Origin: Chrysaora quinquecirrha
Lineage: Eukaryota > Cnidaria > Scyphozoa > Semaeostomeae > Pelagiidae
NCBI GenBank assembly: GCA_014526335.1
Contig: JACTAT010000338.1
Span: 1-64,000, forward strand
Direction: 5' to 3'
Length of the DNA: 64,000 nucleotides
Shown here in pieces: positions 1-42,869 of this stretch (position 1 is its first letter; every line of letters begins with the position of its first letter). Below the pieces are notes generated by a model, which was not told the DNA's origin, ran no database searches, and saw only the letters and a program-made list of their open reading frames with translations. Both the position numbers and the translations under genes were made by a program.

Positions 1-73
1 AATGCACTTGCCCACAAACTGATTAATGCTGATGCAGTCTCAAATTAAAGCTGAACATTCATTTCATTCTGAT

Positions 74-246
74 GTTTGTTTACAGTTGTACTGATATTTT
101 GGGAATTAAAGTTAGAGCTTTCATTGGCCTATCTTGTTACGTCTTTCGAAGATATAGTGGAAATCTTACGAGGGTATAGTGGAAAGCCAGGAAGAAAAAA
201 TATCGCAGCTCTTTGCAAGCCCTATCGCTGTGAATTTTCACCGTTG
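74..246 (+). other. possible coding segment (weak)
   Basis: An acceptor-like TGTTTACAG ends at about 86. It is followed by an open frame, ending in TAA near 261, that has a protein-like mix (aromatic and charged residues, few low-complexity runs). It could be an upstream exon of the gene whose last exon is 425-974. However, the only nearby donor-like GTGAAT would not give the phase needed by that exon. I do not recognise the sequence. It may equally be chance. Confidence 0.15.
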
Positions 247-424
247 CACCAAATCTTTTAAACCTGAGCATCAAGACGAGACTTTGGAAACAAATTCGTG
301 AAAGATTGCTGCAGTTTAAAGTAGAACTGTTCTGACTTAAGATCAACAATTCCGAGTTATAATTTAGAGTTCATTATATTAATAGACGCCTCTCAAGTCT
401 CGATATAAAACGCTTTTCATCAAG

Positions 425-974
425 GTTGGATACAGCAGGGAAAAAAAATACAAGCAATTCAGAGATACTTGAATTGTGCATGCTTAATAACCAGCCTTCA
501 TTAATCAAAGAAATGGAAGATGAGCGTAAACAGAATTATGAAGACTTTAATAATAATGTTTTTGCTCAAAATGGTCCAAGTAAAAACTGCATTACATTCA
601 ATGACATTGAATTTAAAAGAAGTTACTCTTTGGAGTCAGAGCTTGAACGCATTCGAAAGGCAAGAGAAAATGCGGTATTTAAGATTGGAAAGTCGAAGAA
701 TGGTGAAACAGTGACGCAAAATGAGCTTAAACATATCAGGAACTTGAGGCACATAAATAATGATGGTTTGAAACAAAGAATGGAAAAACAAGCTGAAGAA
801 AAAGAAAAGCGATTAAGGCTGAAAAGTGAATTAGAAATGATCAGACATGCTCGATCAAATTCATCACCCACGCCGAGGAACACTAATAAATGCAACGGCA
901 AGCCCGAAGAAAATGAACTAAGTAAAATAAGAAGTCTCAGGAAAGCTAAATCAGTAGGCAGTGTTCCAGCATGA
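425..974 (+). CDS. terminal exon of unrecognised protein with four EL..IR..R repeats
   Basis: I do not recognise this protein. The frame is open from a splice-acceptor-like CTTTTCATCAAG ending at 424 to a TGA at 972-974, about 182 codons, and has no convincing start ATG. It therefore looks like the last exon of a gene entering from the left, needing a phase-2 upstream exon. The product is hydrophilic and mostly charged, with four spaced copies of one motif: SELERIRKAREN, NELKHIRNLRH, SELEMIRHARS and NELSKIRSLRKAK. Between copies two and three lies a Lys/Glu-rich helix-like stretch (KQAEEKEKRLRLK). The regular [SN]EL..IR..R spacing suggests short helical binding repeats, perhaps for a cytoskeletal or scaffold partner, but that is inference. 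AATAAA-type signals at about 1284-1292 could end the transcript. No membrane segment or signal peptide is visible. Confidence 0.55.
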
Positions 975-2330
975 GCTCTTGACTTGGTTGGGTTCGAAGA
1001 AGAGCATTTGGGTTCGAACGAGAACATCTCGGCCCCGTTACACGAATGTAACTTAACCTGATCGGCTCTAGTCCAATCCAAACCAAATTTTGGCTCGAAA
1101 ACGTCTTCTGTTTACACGTGATCTCTTGGATCCGTAACATTTTGGTTCTGTTTAGAGTTAGTTCTGGATGTGTTCAGCAGAGCTAGCTCGTCTCTGGCTT
1201 TAAATCTAGCTCGTCTCTGGATATCGTGTAAACGCTTTAGATCCGCTCCAATCTGTACGGGTACGAAACGTGACTTAAAATGAATAAATAAAGGCCACGC
1301 ATTATGTTTCGAAGAGAAATCAAATTTTCTGCTTTTCCCCCTACAATATGCCGCTGCAATAAAAAGAAGAAATTTAATGAATTTTAAGGCAAGGAGTGTG
1401 GTAGAGCATGCGTCAACTCAAAAAGTACGGTAGTCAAATATTCCTGGATCGGATCGGAGCCTATCAAGCTCTTTTAGTGTACTGTAACAGCCGAGGTAAC
1501 CGCATTGGAAAAGAGTCAAAACTGGCTCTTGATCGGACCAGAACTGCTCCAGTTTCTCTCGTTTAAACAGGATCTCGGTAAATTGCAAGGGAAGCATCTG
1601 GCTGGCGTGATAATAATGTTGCCGCTGTGTGTACATACGTACTATCTCAGAGTACCGAAAATGCGGGCATTTCGTGCTTTGAGTACCATGTAAATAGTTT
1701 GCACTCAGTAGCGTTTCACACATTTTGTTTTATAAGGTTCGGGATACTGTAGTTAATAAATTAACGACGAAAAGTTTTGTATGTAAGAATTTCGTATTAA
1801 TAACTTCGGACAAAAAACTTTCGGACAGATTGTTTTGCAGTTCATCAAGAACAATTCCACTGTGGAACAACTATTGTTACAATTGGCAAGTTTGCCTTGA
1901 CTTATTATATGAAATGGGGGTGTCACAAACTTCTATTAGAAACACTTCAATTAACAGTGTCAAAAAAGATTCGGATAATTTTTCGAGAGATTTTCAAATG
2001 CTTGGGCGGCTAAAGTTTATGACAAAATGCTTTATCGGCCGTCCTGGACCCAATTTTACGACGTAAACTTAATTTTACGATGTAGTCATTCTACTAGCAG
2101 CAAACTCTGTAAATACGCTTATCTACTCTTTTTTGCATCCCGCTTTGAATATGATTTGACGTAGAGTAAAAGAAGATTCGGGAGATTTGTAACGAGCTTA
2201 AAGATTTTGTTAACAGGCTTAAAGCTGCTAAAGGCTTTCTGTAATTTGTTAGAAATCATTATAAAAGTTAGATTAGTTTACTGGTTTACTAATTAAGGTT
2301 TTATCCGATTGGTTCCTTTTTTGTTTTCTC
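975..2330. other. no gene seen; 3' flank and unique-looking DNA
   Basis: This stretch holds a possible polyadenylation signal (AATAAATAAA near 1284) for the exon ending at 974. It also holds loosely inverted segments around 1040-1260 (CTAGCTCGTCTCTGG twice, GTTTACACG against CGTGTAAAC) that look like a small decayed inverted-repeat element. Open frames here are short and lack protein-like character. Confidence 0.4.
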
Positions 2331-2334
2331 AACC

Positions 2335-3233
2335 TTGCAATTCACATTTGAAAAGCATATAAAGACAATCTGCAAAAATGCTGGTAAGAAACTCTGTGCA
2401 CTTGCACGGTTGGCCCCATATTTAGATGAAGCTAAAAGGGTAATACTGATGAAAACTTTTGTGTTATCGCATTTTAACTACTGCCCACTTATATGGATGT
2501 TTTGCAGTAGAAAAAGTAACAACTTAATAAACTCCATCCACGAAAGAGCTCTAAGAATAGCTTATAATGATCAATCCCTAAGTTTTGAAGAGTTACTGCA
2601 GAAAGATGACGCAGTAAAAATCCATCAACTAAATATCCACAAGCTGCTTATTGAAATTTTCAAAACTATGAAAGATATTAATCCAGATTTCATGAAGGAA
2701 CTGTTTCTAACACATAATTCCGCATACAACCTGCGGACATCTCATTTTGAAATTAAAAGACCGAGCACAAATAAATACGGTCTTGATACATTAACATATA
2801 GAGGCAGTTCCTCATGGAACTCAATTTCAAAGGAAATTAAAGAAAGCAATTCTGTGCAAAGCTTCAAGCAAAACCTCATGAAAAACTACAAAGAGGCAAA
2901 ATTATGCAACTGTAAGCTTTGCACGGAATATATTGCAAACATTGGTTATTTTTAACATTCAAAAGTGTAACGTCCAATAATATCTAATAATTTGTTTTTT
3001 AACTTTCTTAATGTTGTTTTCTTGATTCCTAAAAGTTCTTCTGTTGCTACTGCCTGTATGTAGCTTGCGACGTAAATTAATTACACACCTTTCATATTTT
3101 GTTAAATTTTTTAACTTTGTAGTTGTATTGTTTTAGTAGGTTGGTATTTATTAGCTGCAGCATTAATTATGTAAAGCTATTGTAAAACCAACGTAAAATA
3201 AAGAATGAAAAAAAAAAAAAAAAAAAAAAAAAA
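2335..3233 (+). mobile_element. 5'-truncated non-LTR retrotransposon (LINE) 3' end with poly-A tail
   Basis: The frame 2335-2955 (206 codons) encodes the region after the reverse transcriptase core of jockey/CR1-type LINEs. Recognisable pieces are LSHFNYCPLIWMFC, an IHERALRI segment, and a C-terminal domain with YNLRTS and a GSSSWNSI motif near the end. A 3' untranslated region follows, with AATAAA at 3197-3202 and an uninterrupted A run at about 3208-3233. The catalytic palm motifs are missing, so this is a dead-on-arrival 5' truncation. The intact frame and long A tail suggest a fairly recent insertion. I could not identify target duplications with confidence. Confidence 0.85.
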
Positions 3234-3391
3234 GGATTACGTAATCAAGTTTGCCCCAGCATAAGGTTTGCCCAAGTGATGTACTCTCCAAAACATTATG
3301 GCAGTTAGGTTAGATTTGGATACACTTTTTGTCGAATGCGGGCCTGTATGCCGTCGTGGAATCAACGAGAAACAGCTCCTGGTTACCTAAT

Positions 3392-3433
3392 GCATAGCCA
3401 ATAGAAGGAGGATCCTCCTTCTATTGACTATGC
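3392..3433. repeat. near-perfect 42-bp palindrome
   Basis: Two 21-base arms meet at a central GATC (3411-3414), with AATAGAAGGAGGATCCTCCT in the middle. Only one base pair is mismatched (C/A in the outer arm). No spacer is present, so it would extrude as a cruciform or fold as a tight hairpin in RNA. Confidence 0.85.
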
Positions 3434-4815
3434 CTAATTGCACTACTGGCGTTTTAAAGTCTGAGCATATTAGCAGTCCTGACGTGAAATGCCAGGCGCA
3501 AGGTTCTTTTGGTTATTTATTGGCCACTTAACTACCGATTGCAAACCAGGACTATAAAAAGTCCAAGTAATTCTTGCCAGATCAAATCGATTGCGAAAAA
3601 AGTTGCAGAATCGCTAAGTTGAACATCGGCAGCAACCTACAATTCTGCTGCAACACACGTCGCAGAAATTTTTTTACACGCACCACCATCAAAAAGGAGA
3701 CTTTGAAGAAAAGTTAATCATGAATCTTTTTAAAAATAAAAGTTTATAACTATTCCAACCAAAGGGCTTTTAAAGACAACTAAAAGTTTCCGCTGTCAAA
3801 GACTTCGTTGAGTTCACTAAGCTACGGCTGCAAACTTCGCATAGCTTTCTCTGATTGACCTAGAAAGACAAAAGACAAAGCAATAAACTTCATGGAGATG
3901 ATCAAACAAATAAAAATAAGGTTCGACATTCTATGTCATGTGAATGGAAAGAATCAGCAAAAAAGACAAACCTATACATTTAAATAAACCTCGTTTTTGA
4001 TATTCTTGGAGTGCATACGATTTACAAAACTTGGTTTGTAGAAATGCAAAAGCATCTTTTTAGTAAAACTTGCAAAATCAAATTTTGAGGATTCAAGTTT
4101 TTACACAATAACTTCTCGAACAAAAAGCTGTGAACGTTTAATTTCAACTAATTACGCGGACTCGATCTGACTTATTTTTAATGCAAAGTTTGAAAGAAAA
4201 TATGCCCAAGATTTTGCACTTAACATCTTGGTATTTTCGTGATGAATACCTTTGCAAGACAAAACTAAACGTGAACCTGCCGACTTTCTTGAATATGATG
4301 TATGCAAGAAAAAATTCTATGAACTGATTCATAAAGTTTTCGTCTTGCATGCCTTATATTCTGATTAGAATATAGAAGACAAACATGTACATTTCCGTAC
4401 CCTTATAACACGATGCAACCCTTGCAAGCAAGTCATGAACAAGTAAAAATGCAAGAAAATTGCAGGAAACGAAATAGCATTATGATAAAACGCCCTTAAT
4501 AAGAAGTATGAGAACGTTTTATAGAATAGTGTACAAAGATTTGGCAATAAAGGCTGCTGCCAAATTTTGATGCTGTCATATGATTTTGGTTAGTGATAGC
4601 TATGATTCCAACGAACCATAATCGGCTTCACCATCGCGGGGGTAAGGAGCTGTAAAGCTCTTTCAAGCTAAATGTAAAGCTTGAGGCCCCATGTATCAGA
4701 TCTAGAACAGTCATAAAGCAGATAACAAAATAAAAATAGCAATGATTTTAATTGATGCCCAGGTTGTTCATCCCCCTGATTCCTTACGCCACCATACAGC
4801 AGTCCATTTATAACA
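3434..4815. other. no gene seen; downstream of the ZRANB2-like gene
   Basis: AT-rich sequence without protein-like open frames. It probably contains the 3' untranslated region of the minus-strand ZRANB2-like gene, but I see no canonical AATAAA on that strand close to the stop codon. Confidence 0.4.
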
Positions 4816-5344
4816 TCACTTTCTGCTTCGCTTGGGTGATCTGGATCGTGATCTTGAACGGGAGGGCGATCTCGATTCTGAACTACTTGAAGAAGAACTC
4901 CTGAAAAGAATTTAAAAATCTTACAAGACCTGGAGAAGAATTTAAACGGATCGGTTTTATTTTCGATATTTCGAAATTACTTGCCTTGCTTTCGTTCCAT
5001 ATACGTTTGAACCATGCTCAAGGTTTACAAGGGTAGGGCAAGAAATGATGAGACTGCTTTTGAAATTGTTCTCCTCAAAAAGATATAGCAGACCAATAGG
5101 GCAAAGGATAACGCCCCGTGATAACTTGCTAGTTTTCGGTCACAACTGAAACAGTTATCATTTTATTTTAGCAAGACATCTGAAGCTATTCCTATGAAAT
5201 TAGATCTCTTGTCGGATGCAAATGATAGAATGTCACCATAAAGATACGCAAGTTTTAACATAGCCACGCTATCGCAATGTCCGAAGGACAATAATCACCA
5301 TAATGATCGTCATCATCATCATCGAAATCGTCATCATCATCATC

Positions 5345-5378
<34 letters not shown>

Positions 5379-8300
5379 ACATGATCATCATCACCATTAT
5401 AATCATCATGAACCCAACAATCATCATTGTCATTCTCATCATTCTCGTCGATATCATCATAATGATCATCATCACTGTCATTATCATCATCCTCATCATC
5501 ATCATCATCAACATCGTTATCATCATCATCATCATTATCATCGTTATCATCATGGATAGACAACCAATCGAAAATATTATTAGTGAATATTTGGAGGGCA
5601 ACCGAGCCACAAATTATTTTACAAAATTTCATCAATAAGTTACTCTGATAATCCCTCAGAATTTCACTAACATATCTAATTATGCAAATGGAGTTCGAGA
5701 ATCTTCTCGACAACCACAGACTCACATCTCAGTAAATGTTATGCAAATGACTTCGAGAATTTTCTCATTGGACGAAAAAATATAATTATCTAAATAAGAG
5801 CTTTGATAACTTCTGTCAAATAATCCACCACAATGAATCATCTACTTGTTTACAAATTTCGTTATTGCTGCTCATTGTCTAAAAATAGGTTTTCATGATG
5901 ACCAATTACGGCGACTTCAAAGCTTACTTCCTCATATTTGTGGCTTATCTATTGTTACACGTTTGGCAAGAAAAAGCGTCTATACATAGATGTATCGATA
6001 CATGCGTTCCACAAACACCCCCTCAATATGTCCTTCGGACATAACCTTAAACTTTCTGCACAATTCTATGTTCCCTTGGCTGAAAACTGAATCATTGTCA
6101 TAATAAATCTTTTTAACCTTTTTCTTTTATTTTCTTCATTGTCTTCATCCTGTTAAGCAATATAAATACAGAATAAAATTGAGAAGCTTATGTAAGTCTT
6201 AACACATGAAAGGTAGTAAAAAAATCTCTGAAAGGTGTTTACCTCTGAAGCACTCAAGTCATATTTTGAAGCATCAAAACTCTCATCATCATCATCATCA
6301 TCATCATCACCATCTTTTTCATCATCATCAACATCATTATTTTCTTCTTGTTTATTTTCTATTTCAGGCTAAAATAAAAAGTATATTTCTTTCTTAGATA
6401 AATTAAGAATTAGCCTGTATGAAATAATTGAACAAGAAGAATCTTTCAAATGTTCAAATAATGGCAAGCATGGTATTTAACTTAAGCTTTTAACTTGAGA
6501 AATACCAACCTGGATCTTTGCAAGAGATTCCTGACCACGAAACTTCTTTTTCCTTCTTCCAAACTGGAAAAGACACCCATTTTATTCCTTTATATAAGCT
6601 GCAAGTGCTACAATTCAATGTCTGGAATAGACCTTTTTTGGCTATTATATTGTGATTTTCATTTCGAGATATAGAGTTTCTGATAACAAATTCCTAATAA
6701 GCAGCCATAATATAGTATAGGTGCAAAGTTTAATTATTATTTTTTTATTTATAAGAGCTTAAACCAAGTTGGTCACTTTTTGCAGTCAAAGCCCTTAAAG
6801 AATAGGGTACTTTGAACACTCATGAAATAATAATCAGCATAAGGAGAGTGATACGTTTCATGTAGACTACGTTTTGGGTGCTTTAAACTGTATGATTTTG
6901 ACATTGAAAACTCTCTATCTTGTGATTTTAAAAATTTCAATCCTGTTTGCTTTTTGTCGAAACATTCTATACTAGAAAGCATGGTAATATTTTCCCCCTC
7001 AAACCTCATCAAATTCATCATCAGACTCTTCTCTTTCTTTATATTCAACATTTCCACGTTCCATAAACCCTCCTCCAATACCTTATGGAAAAGAAATAAA
7101 AAAAGTTGTATCCATTGTTTCAATCCAATAAGTACCTCAAATTAATTGCACTTCACATTTTGTTGCTCCTGTCAAACCAGCAAGGAACAAGCATATCCAT
7201 TAGGCAATGCAAGTATGGGTTATTGGCAACATTGCCACTTATATGGATATGCCTCAGACTGATACTCTAAAAATGGACAGAGATGAAACAAAAAATGGGC
7301 TGAGTTTTATGTAGGCTTGCGGACAGTGGACCAGTTTCATATCCACAACCTTATGATTATAAGACAAGCGCCTTGACCACTACGCAACACCACCATATCC
7401 AGGAAACCTTCAATGATTGTTCATGATCTGTCAAAAGTACTTGAGAAAAAACTTCACAATAGGGGCAAGAAATGCTGTTAGCAAATTTCTGTTTAGGTAG
7501 GAAAGCAAATGACCTCCAGCAAAAAATAGGAAAGTAAGTGTTGGGGACAATAAATTTCCTTTATGCCCTACTGAATGTACTATCATACACTGATACTACA
7601 TAAATTCCACTTGTACTTGGCCTGATATCAAAATTTTCTTCAAAGAATCTAGATTTTTCTTGCTGTTCCTGGAACTGCAAGTTTACCTATTTTTATAGAC
7701 ACTTTAGTAAAAACCTGATCAACAAGGTCTTTAAGCTTTTTTGGTTAACCTTGAGTTTGATGCCTGGTTGGAGGGTATACACTCAATTAACACATGCCAA
7801 ATGAATGCTTTGGGGCAACAATTAATAAAAAAATTACCAGTTCTATTTTCTTTTGCTTTCAACTTTGGTCCGTTACAAACATTGCAGCTCATTCTTCTTG
7901 CCCAATTTATGTTTCCACATCTAAAATTCAACAACAAGTCAGTATTAAGTTCATGAAAACTCTGAAAATCAAAAAAATGATCCTGCCTGAGATTGAGCTT
8001 AAGTATTACTTGTTGCATTGCCAATCTTCTGCACTAAACAGTCCTTTGCTCTTTGCTGCCAGACCTTTTCCAATTTCAGATCCAGATTGCTTGATAACTT
8101 GAGCTGACTTATTTTTTGCTATAAGAAAGGTATAGAAATTTGACATTTGACTAACAGGCTAGAATATTAGCTTTTCACACAGTTACAGAAGAATACACTT
8201 GACAGAATATTTACGCATTGCAAATCAGACAGATACGACTGTGGAAGAATATTTAAGTCATCACCAGAAGATACGCTGTGGAAGAATATTTAGCAGCTAC

Positions 8301-9819
8301 AACTCAATAACCAGGAAGATACGTACTTAGATAGCACATCATACGAAGTCTGTGAAGAAATAATCTCATCAACCAGAAGATCGACTGTGGAAGAATATTA
8401 CTACAAGCTAATAACAGAAGAACGAGAAGAAGATTTGAGACTCATAACATGAAGTCTACTGGGAAGAAATTAGATTTAGCAAGCTAATCAACCAGGAAGA
8501 TTAAGAATCTGACAGAATACACTACAAGTGAAGAAGATTGACCAGAAAGATTTAGATCGTCATTGAACAAGAAATTACATCTCGATCAAAGATAGATAGA
8601 CATTGGAAGAATATAGCAGAATAACAGATCGATCGAAGAATTTAGCTCATCACCAGAAGAATACGTCTGGAAATTTGAAGCATCATCAACCAGATAGATA
8701 CGAATAGTAGGTAACGAATATTAGCACTATGAACCAGATACGATAACAACGCAGCTACAGATATCACGTGAAAGATACGTTGAACAGATAATTCAACAGA
8801 AGATACTGAAGAATATTGAGATATAGACTCATCAACCAGAAGATACGACAGCTGAAGAATACTTTAGCAGCTCACGACAGAAGAATATTAGCAGCATATA
8901 CTCAGAAGATATTGGAATACAGCGTAACGAAGATCGACTGTGGACAGAAATCTAGCAGCATACAACCTGGAAGAACGACATACAGACATTGACAGCATAC
9001 CATTAAGACTATGAAGACATAAGAGATAACGAATATAGCAGTCATGAACCATGAAGATACGACTTGTAGCAGAATACTTTAGCAGTCATACAGAACGAAC
9101 GATAGATAGATTGTAGCAAACTCATAACACAGTTGAAGATTCATAGCAGATATCAGACTGAAAACATGTAAGATACACTAGACTATGTTTTGGCTGCTCT
9201 TTAGCATCAAAAACTTGATACCATGTGATTTCGAAAAATTTGAATGCCGTGTGACATCATACCGAAATGATCTATTTTGTTACATGTGAGAGTATTGGGG
9301 GCTGCTGCCCCCCACACCCCCACTTTAATAACAGTGTATGTGTACAATTACGTATACAATGTATTATATTTTTGTGGGCAAATATGATAAACACTGACGG
9401 GCCGACTTGTCTAACACATGGTGGGTCTACTTTGTAGTGGGCCGACCCCCACTAGGGCTGGGTGCATTCCGTGTTTACCGCCACGCCAGACAACAAATCG
9501 GACTTCACGCCAAAAAAATCAATAGATCTATTGTTTTATTATTTAAACAATAGTCTAGGCTATTGTTTTTTTTGAAAAATCCACGCCAGTACACCAATAA
9601 AATTTCAGACTCCACGCTGGTGATCTCCGGCGTAGGCTACATGGAATGCACACTGGCAGATTTAGATATCTAGGCCGAAAAATGAATTGGCCTATGAATG
9701 GCGCCATTTTTGGCAGGAACATCTTTTCACAGGTCTTTGCAGCGAAATTGTACTATAACTATTAACCCTTCTTTTCCGCATATCCAGTCACCATCGGATA
9801 CTTTTAATTTGCCAGACAT
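4816..9819 (-). CDS. ZRANB2: ZRANB2-like RanBP2-type zinc-finger/SR splicing protein, one exon missing
   Basis: ZRANB2 (ZIS/ZNF265) is a nuclear single-stranded-RNA-binding protein that influences splice-site choice. Minus-strand exons: 9819-9767 (start ATG; VSDGDWIC, first half of zinc finger 1), 8118-8010, 7920-7838, 7081-7005, 6563-6510, 6368-6243, 6149-6118 and 4900-4816 (stop TGA). Zinc finger 2 is complete across two exons: WQCNKCGNINWARRMSCNVC, with the four cysteines and the NWARR RNA-contact stretch. It is followed by GGGF.ERGNVEY, EREESDDEFDE and FGRRKKKFRG, all family hallmarks in the right order. Exon 6368-6243 has an acidic run of eight Asp, and the final exon is a short RS domain ending SPKRSRK. 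All junctions from 8118 onward agree in phase. A small exon (length 2 mod 3) with the second cysteine pair of zinc finger 1 should lie between 8118 and 9767 but cannot be found. The RS tail is much shorter than in vertebrates. Confidence 0.9.
5303..5562. repeat. imperfect (ATC/GAT)n trinucleotide array
   Basis: About 250 bp of interrupted CAT/ATC triplets lie inside the last intron of the ZRANB2-like gene (4901-6117). On the sense strand of that gene it reads GAT, so long Asp-rich frames stay open through it. The interruptions and lack of splice sites argue that it is intronic microsatellite and not an exon. Confidence 0.9.
6752..6975. repeat. dispersed repeat, family C, copy 1
   Basis: This segment, containing GTCAAAGCCCTTAAAGAAT, TACTTTGAACACTCATGAAA and GTAGACTACGTTTTGGGTGC, aligns by eye with 10600-10815 in the first GAK intron. 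Its right half also aligns with 9170-9290. It lies in a ZRANB2 intron. No coding content; it is probably a small non-autonomous element. Confidence 0.55.
7325..7399 (-). repeat. tRNA-like SINE fragment or tRNA pseudogene
   Basis: Read on the minus strand, this has an A-box-like TTGCGTAGTGGTCAAGG, an anticodon-arm-like stretch, and a degenerate B-box-like GGATATGAAACTGG at the right spacing. The T-arm consensus is damaged, so it is not a working tRNA gene. It sits in a ZRANB2 intron. Confidence 0.4.
8210..9165. repeat. scrambled ~42-bp tandem repeat array
   Basis: Pieces such as GAAGATACGACTGTGGAAGA, GAATATTTAGCAG and CTCATCAACCAG recur about twenty times at roughly 42-bp spacing. Almost every copy differs by small insertions or deletions and not by substitutions. 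The best copies (near 8240, 8375 and 8830) are nearly identical over 20-30 bases. That is unlike ordinary repeat decay and resembles poorly corrected consensus sequence through a long tandem repeat. The array lies in the interval that should hold the missing second exon of the ZRANB2-like gene. Confidence 0.75.
9170..9290. repeat. dispersed repeat, family C, partial copy
   Basis: Matches the right half of the 10600-10815 copy: CTAGACTA.GTTTTGGCTGC, ATCAAAAACT.GATA.CATG, GTGATTTCGAAAAAT and ACCGAAATGATCTAT. It begins immediately after the scrambled tandem array. Confidence 0.6.
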
Positions 9820-10208
9820 CTCGCTTGTTTGAGGAAAATAAGGAAAACAAATTCAAAATCCAAAAAGTGTTTTGATCTTCTTCAGTTCATGATCATTATG
9901 ATATTCGATCAACTGGCTCGCTCCAGATCCAGACCTCTTTCTGATTGACGTTGAACTCTCCAAAGCAATGGCGGCCGAGTTGCGATCAATTTCTTAGAAA
10001 ATCAAAGTAAATCGTACTTTATGTCTTTAAAAGCTCTTATTGTTGCTTCAGTTTTTATTACATTCAAAGGAGATTTCTGTGAATAATGCTTATTGATCTT
10101 CGGTTGAGTTTTGATGATCAAATATATTGAACGAATAGGCCGAGAAAAACTGGCCTAAAAAGTGGGGATCCATCGTCACAACTCTCGTCGCAGCTAAAAG
10201 TAATTAAA
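9820..10208. promoter_or_regulatory. probable bidirectional promoter between ZRANB2-like gene and GAK
   Basis: The two ATG codons face away from each other (9819 minus, 10209 plus), leaving 389 bp for both 5' untranslated regions and promoters. No TATA box is clearly placed. The strand without room for separate promoters is the whole argument; transcription starts cannot be read from sequence alone. Confidence 0.5.
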
Positions 10209-42334
<32,126 letters not shown>

Positions 42335-42350
42335 TATGAAATAAAATAAA

Positions 42351-42869
42351 CCAAACTACACAAAATGCTGTTTTACAATGCTATTGTTCAGCATAAAATC
42401 GTATTTTTAGAAGTCGTAGTGATTTGTATTGAATGGTATCAGTTAGTAGAAAAAAAGAGATTGACGGTCGAATTATTAATCTTTTGAATGATAACTGAAT
42501 CTCTTAATCTATATACTGTATGTTTCTAATTGAAAATGTCCTACATTCAACAAACCAAATATTTTAATCGAAGATGGCTTAATGTCATCGCGAAGTGCTG
42601 CCTGTACCGAACTTATTCAAGAAAGGCAAGCAAAACTAAATTCATTTTGGTCGATTTGCATTTGTAATCCAAGATAAATCTAAACTCAAAATCGACAATT
42701 TTCAACCAAATTATGGCCAAAAGGCAAGGCTATCCTAACCAATGACTGAAACGTCATAGCGTCAAAGACTAATTTTTGGGTCAAAGTAAGCATTTCATCG
42801 CTGGGTCGATTTCAATCTCCATTCTCCTACAAGCTGGAAATTCTAGGAAATGCTTCCCGTGATTTTGAG
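42351..42869. other. no gene seen; 3' flank of GAK
   Basis: AT-rich sequence after the GAK polyadenylation signals. From about 42700 it carries GGCCAAAAGGCAAGGCTATC, related by inversion to the satellite that starts next. Confidence 0.4.

Noticed and set aside
5255..5725. 156-residue Asp-rich open frame on the minus strand
   Set aside because: It is translation of the (GAT)n microsatellite in the last intron of the ZRANB2-like gene; flanking exons join in phase without it.
6206..6397. His-rich open frame on the plus strand
   Set aside because: It is antisense to the acidic exon of the ZRANB2-like gene (6368-6243), where GAT codons read as CAT/ATC.
7325..7399. Functional tRNA gene
   Set aside because: The T-arm consensus is broken and cloverleaf pairing is poor; a SINE fragment or pseudogene fits better.
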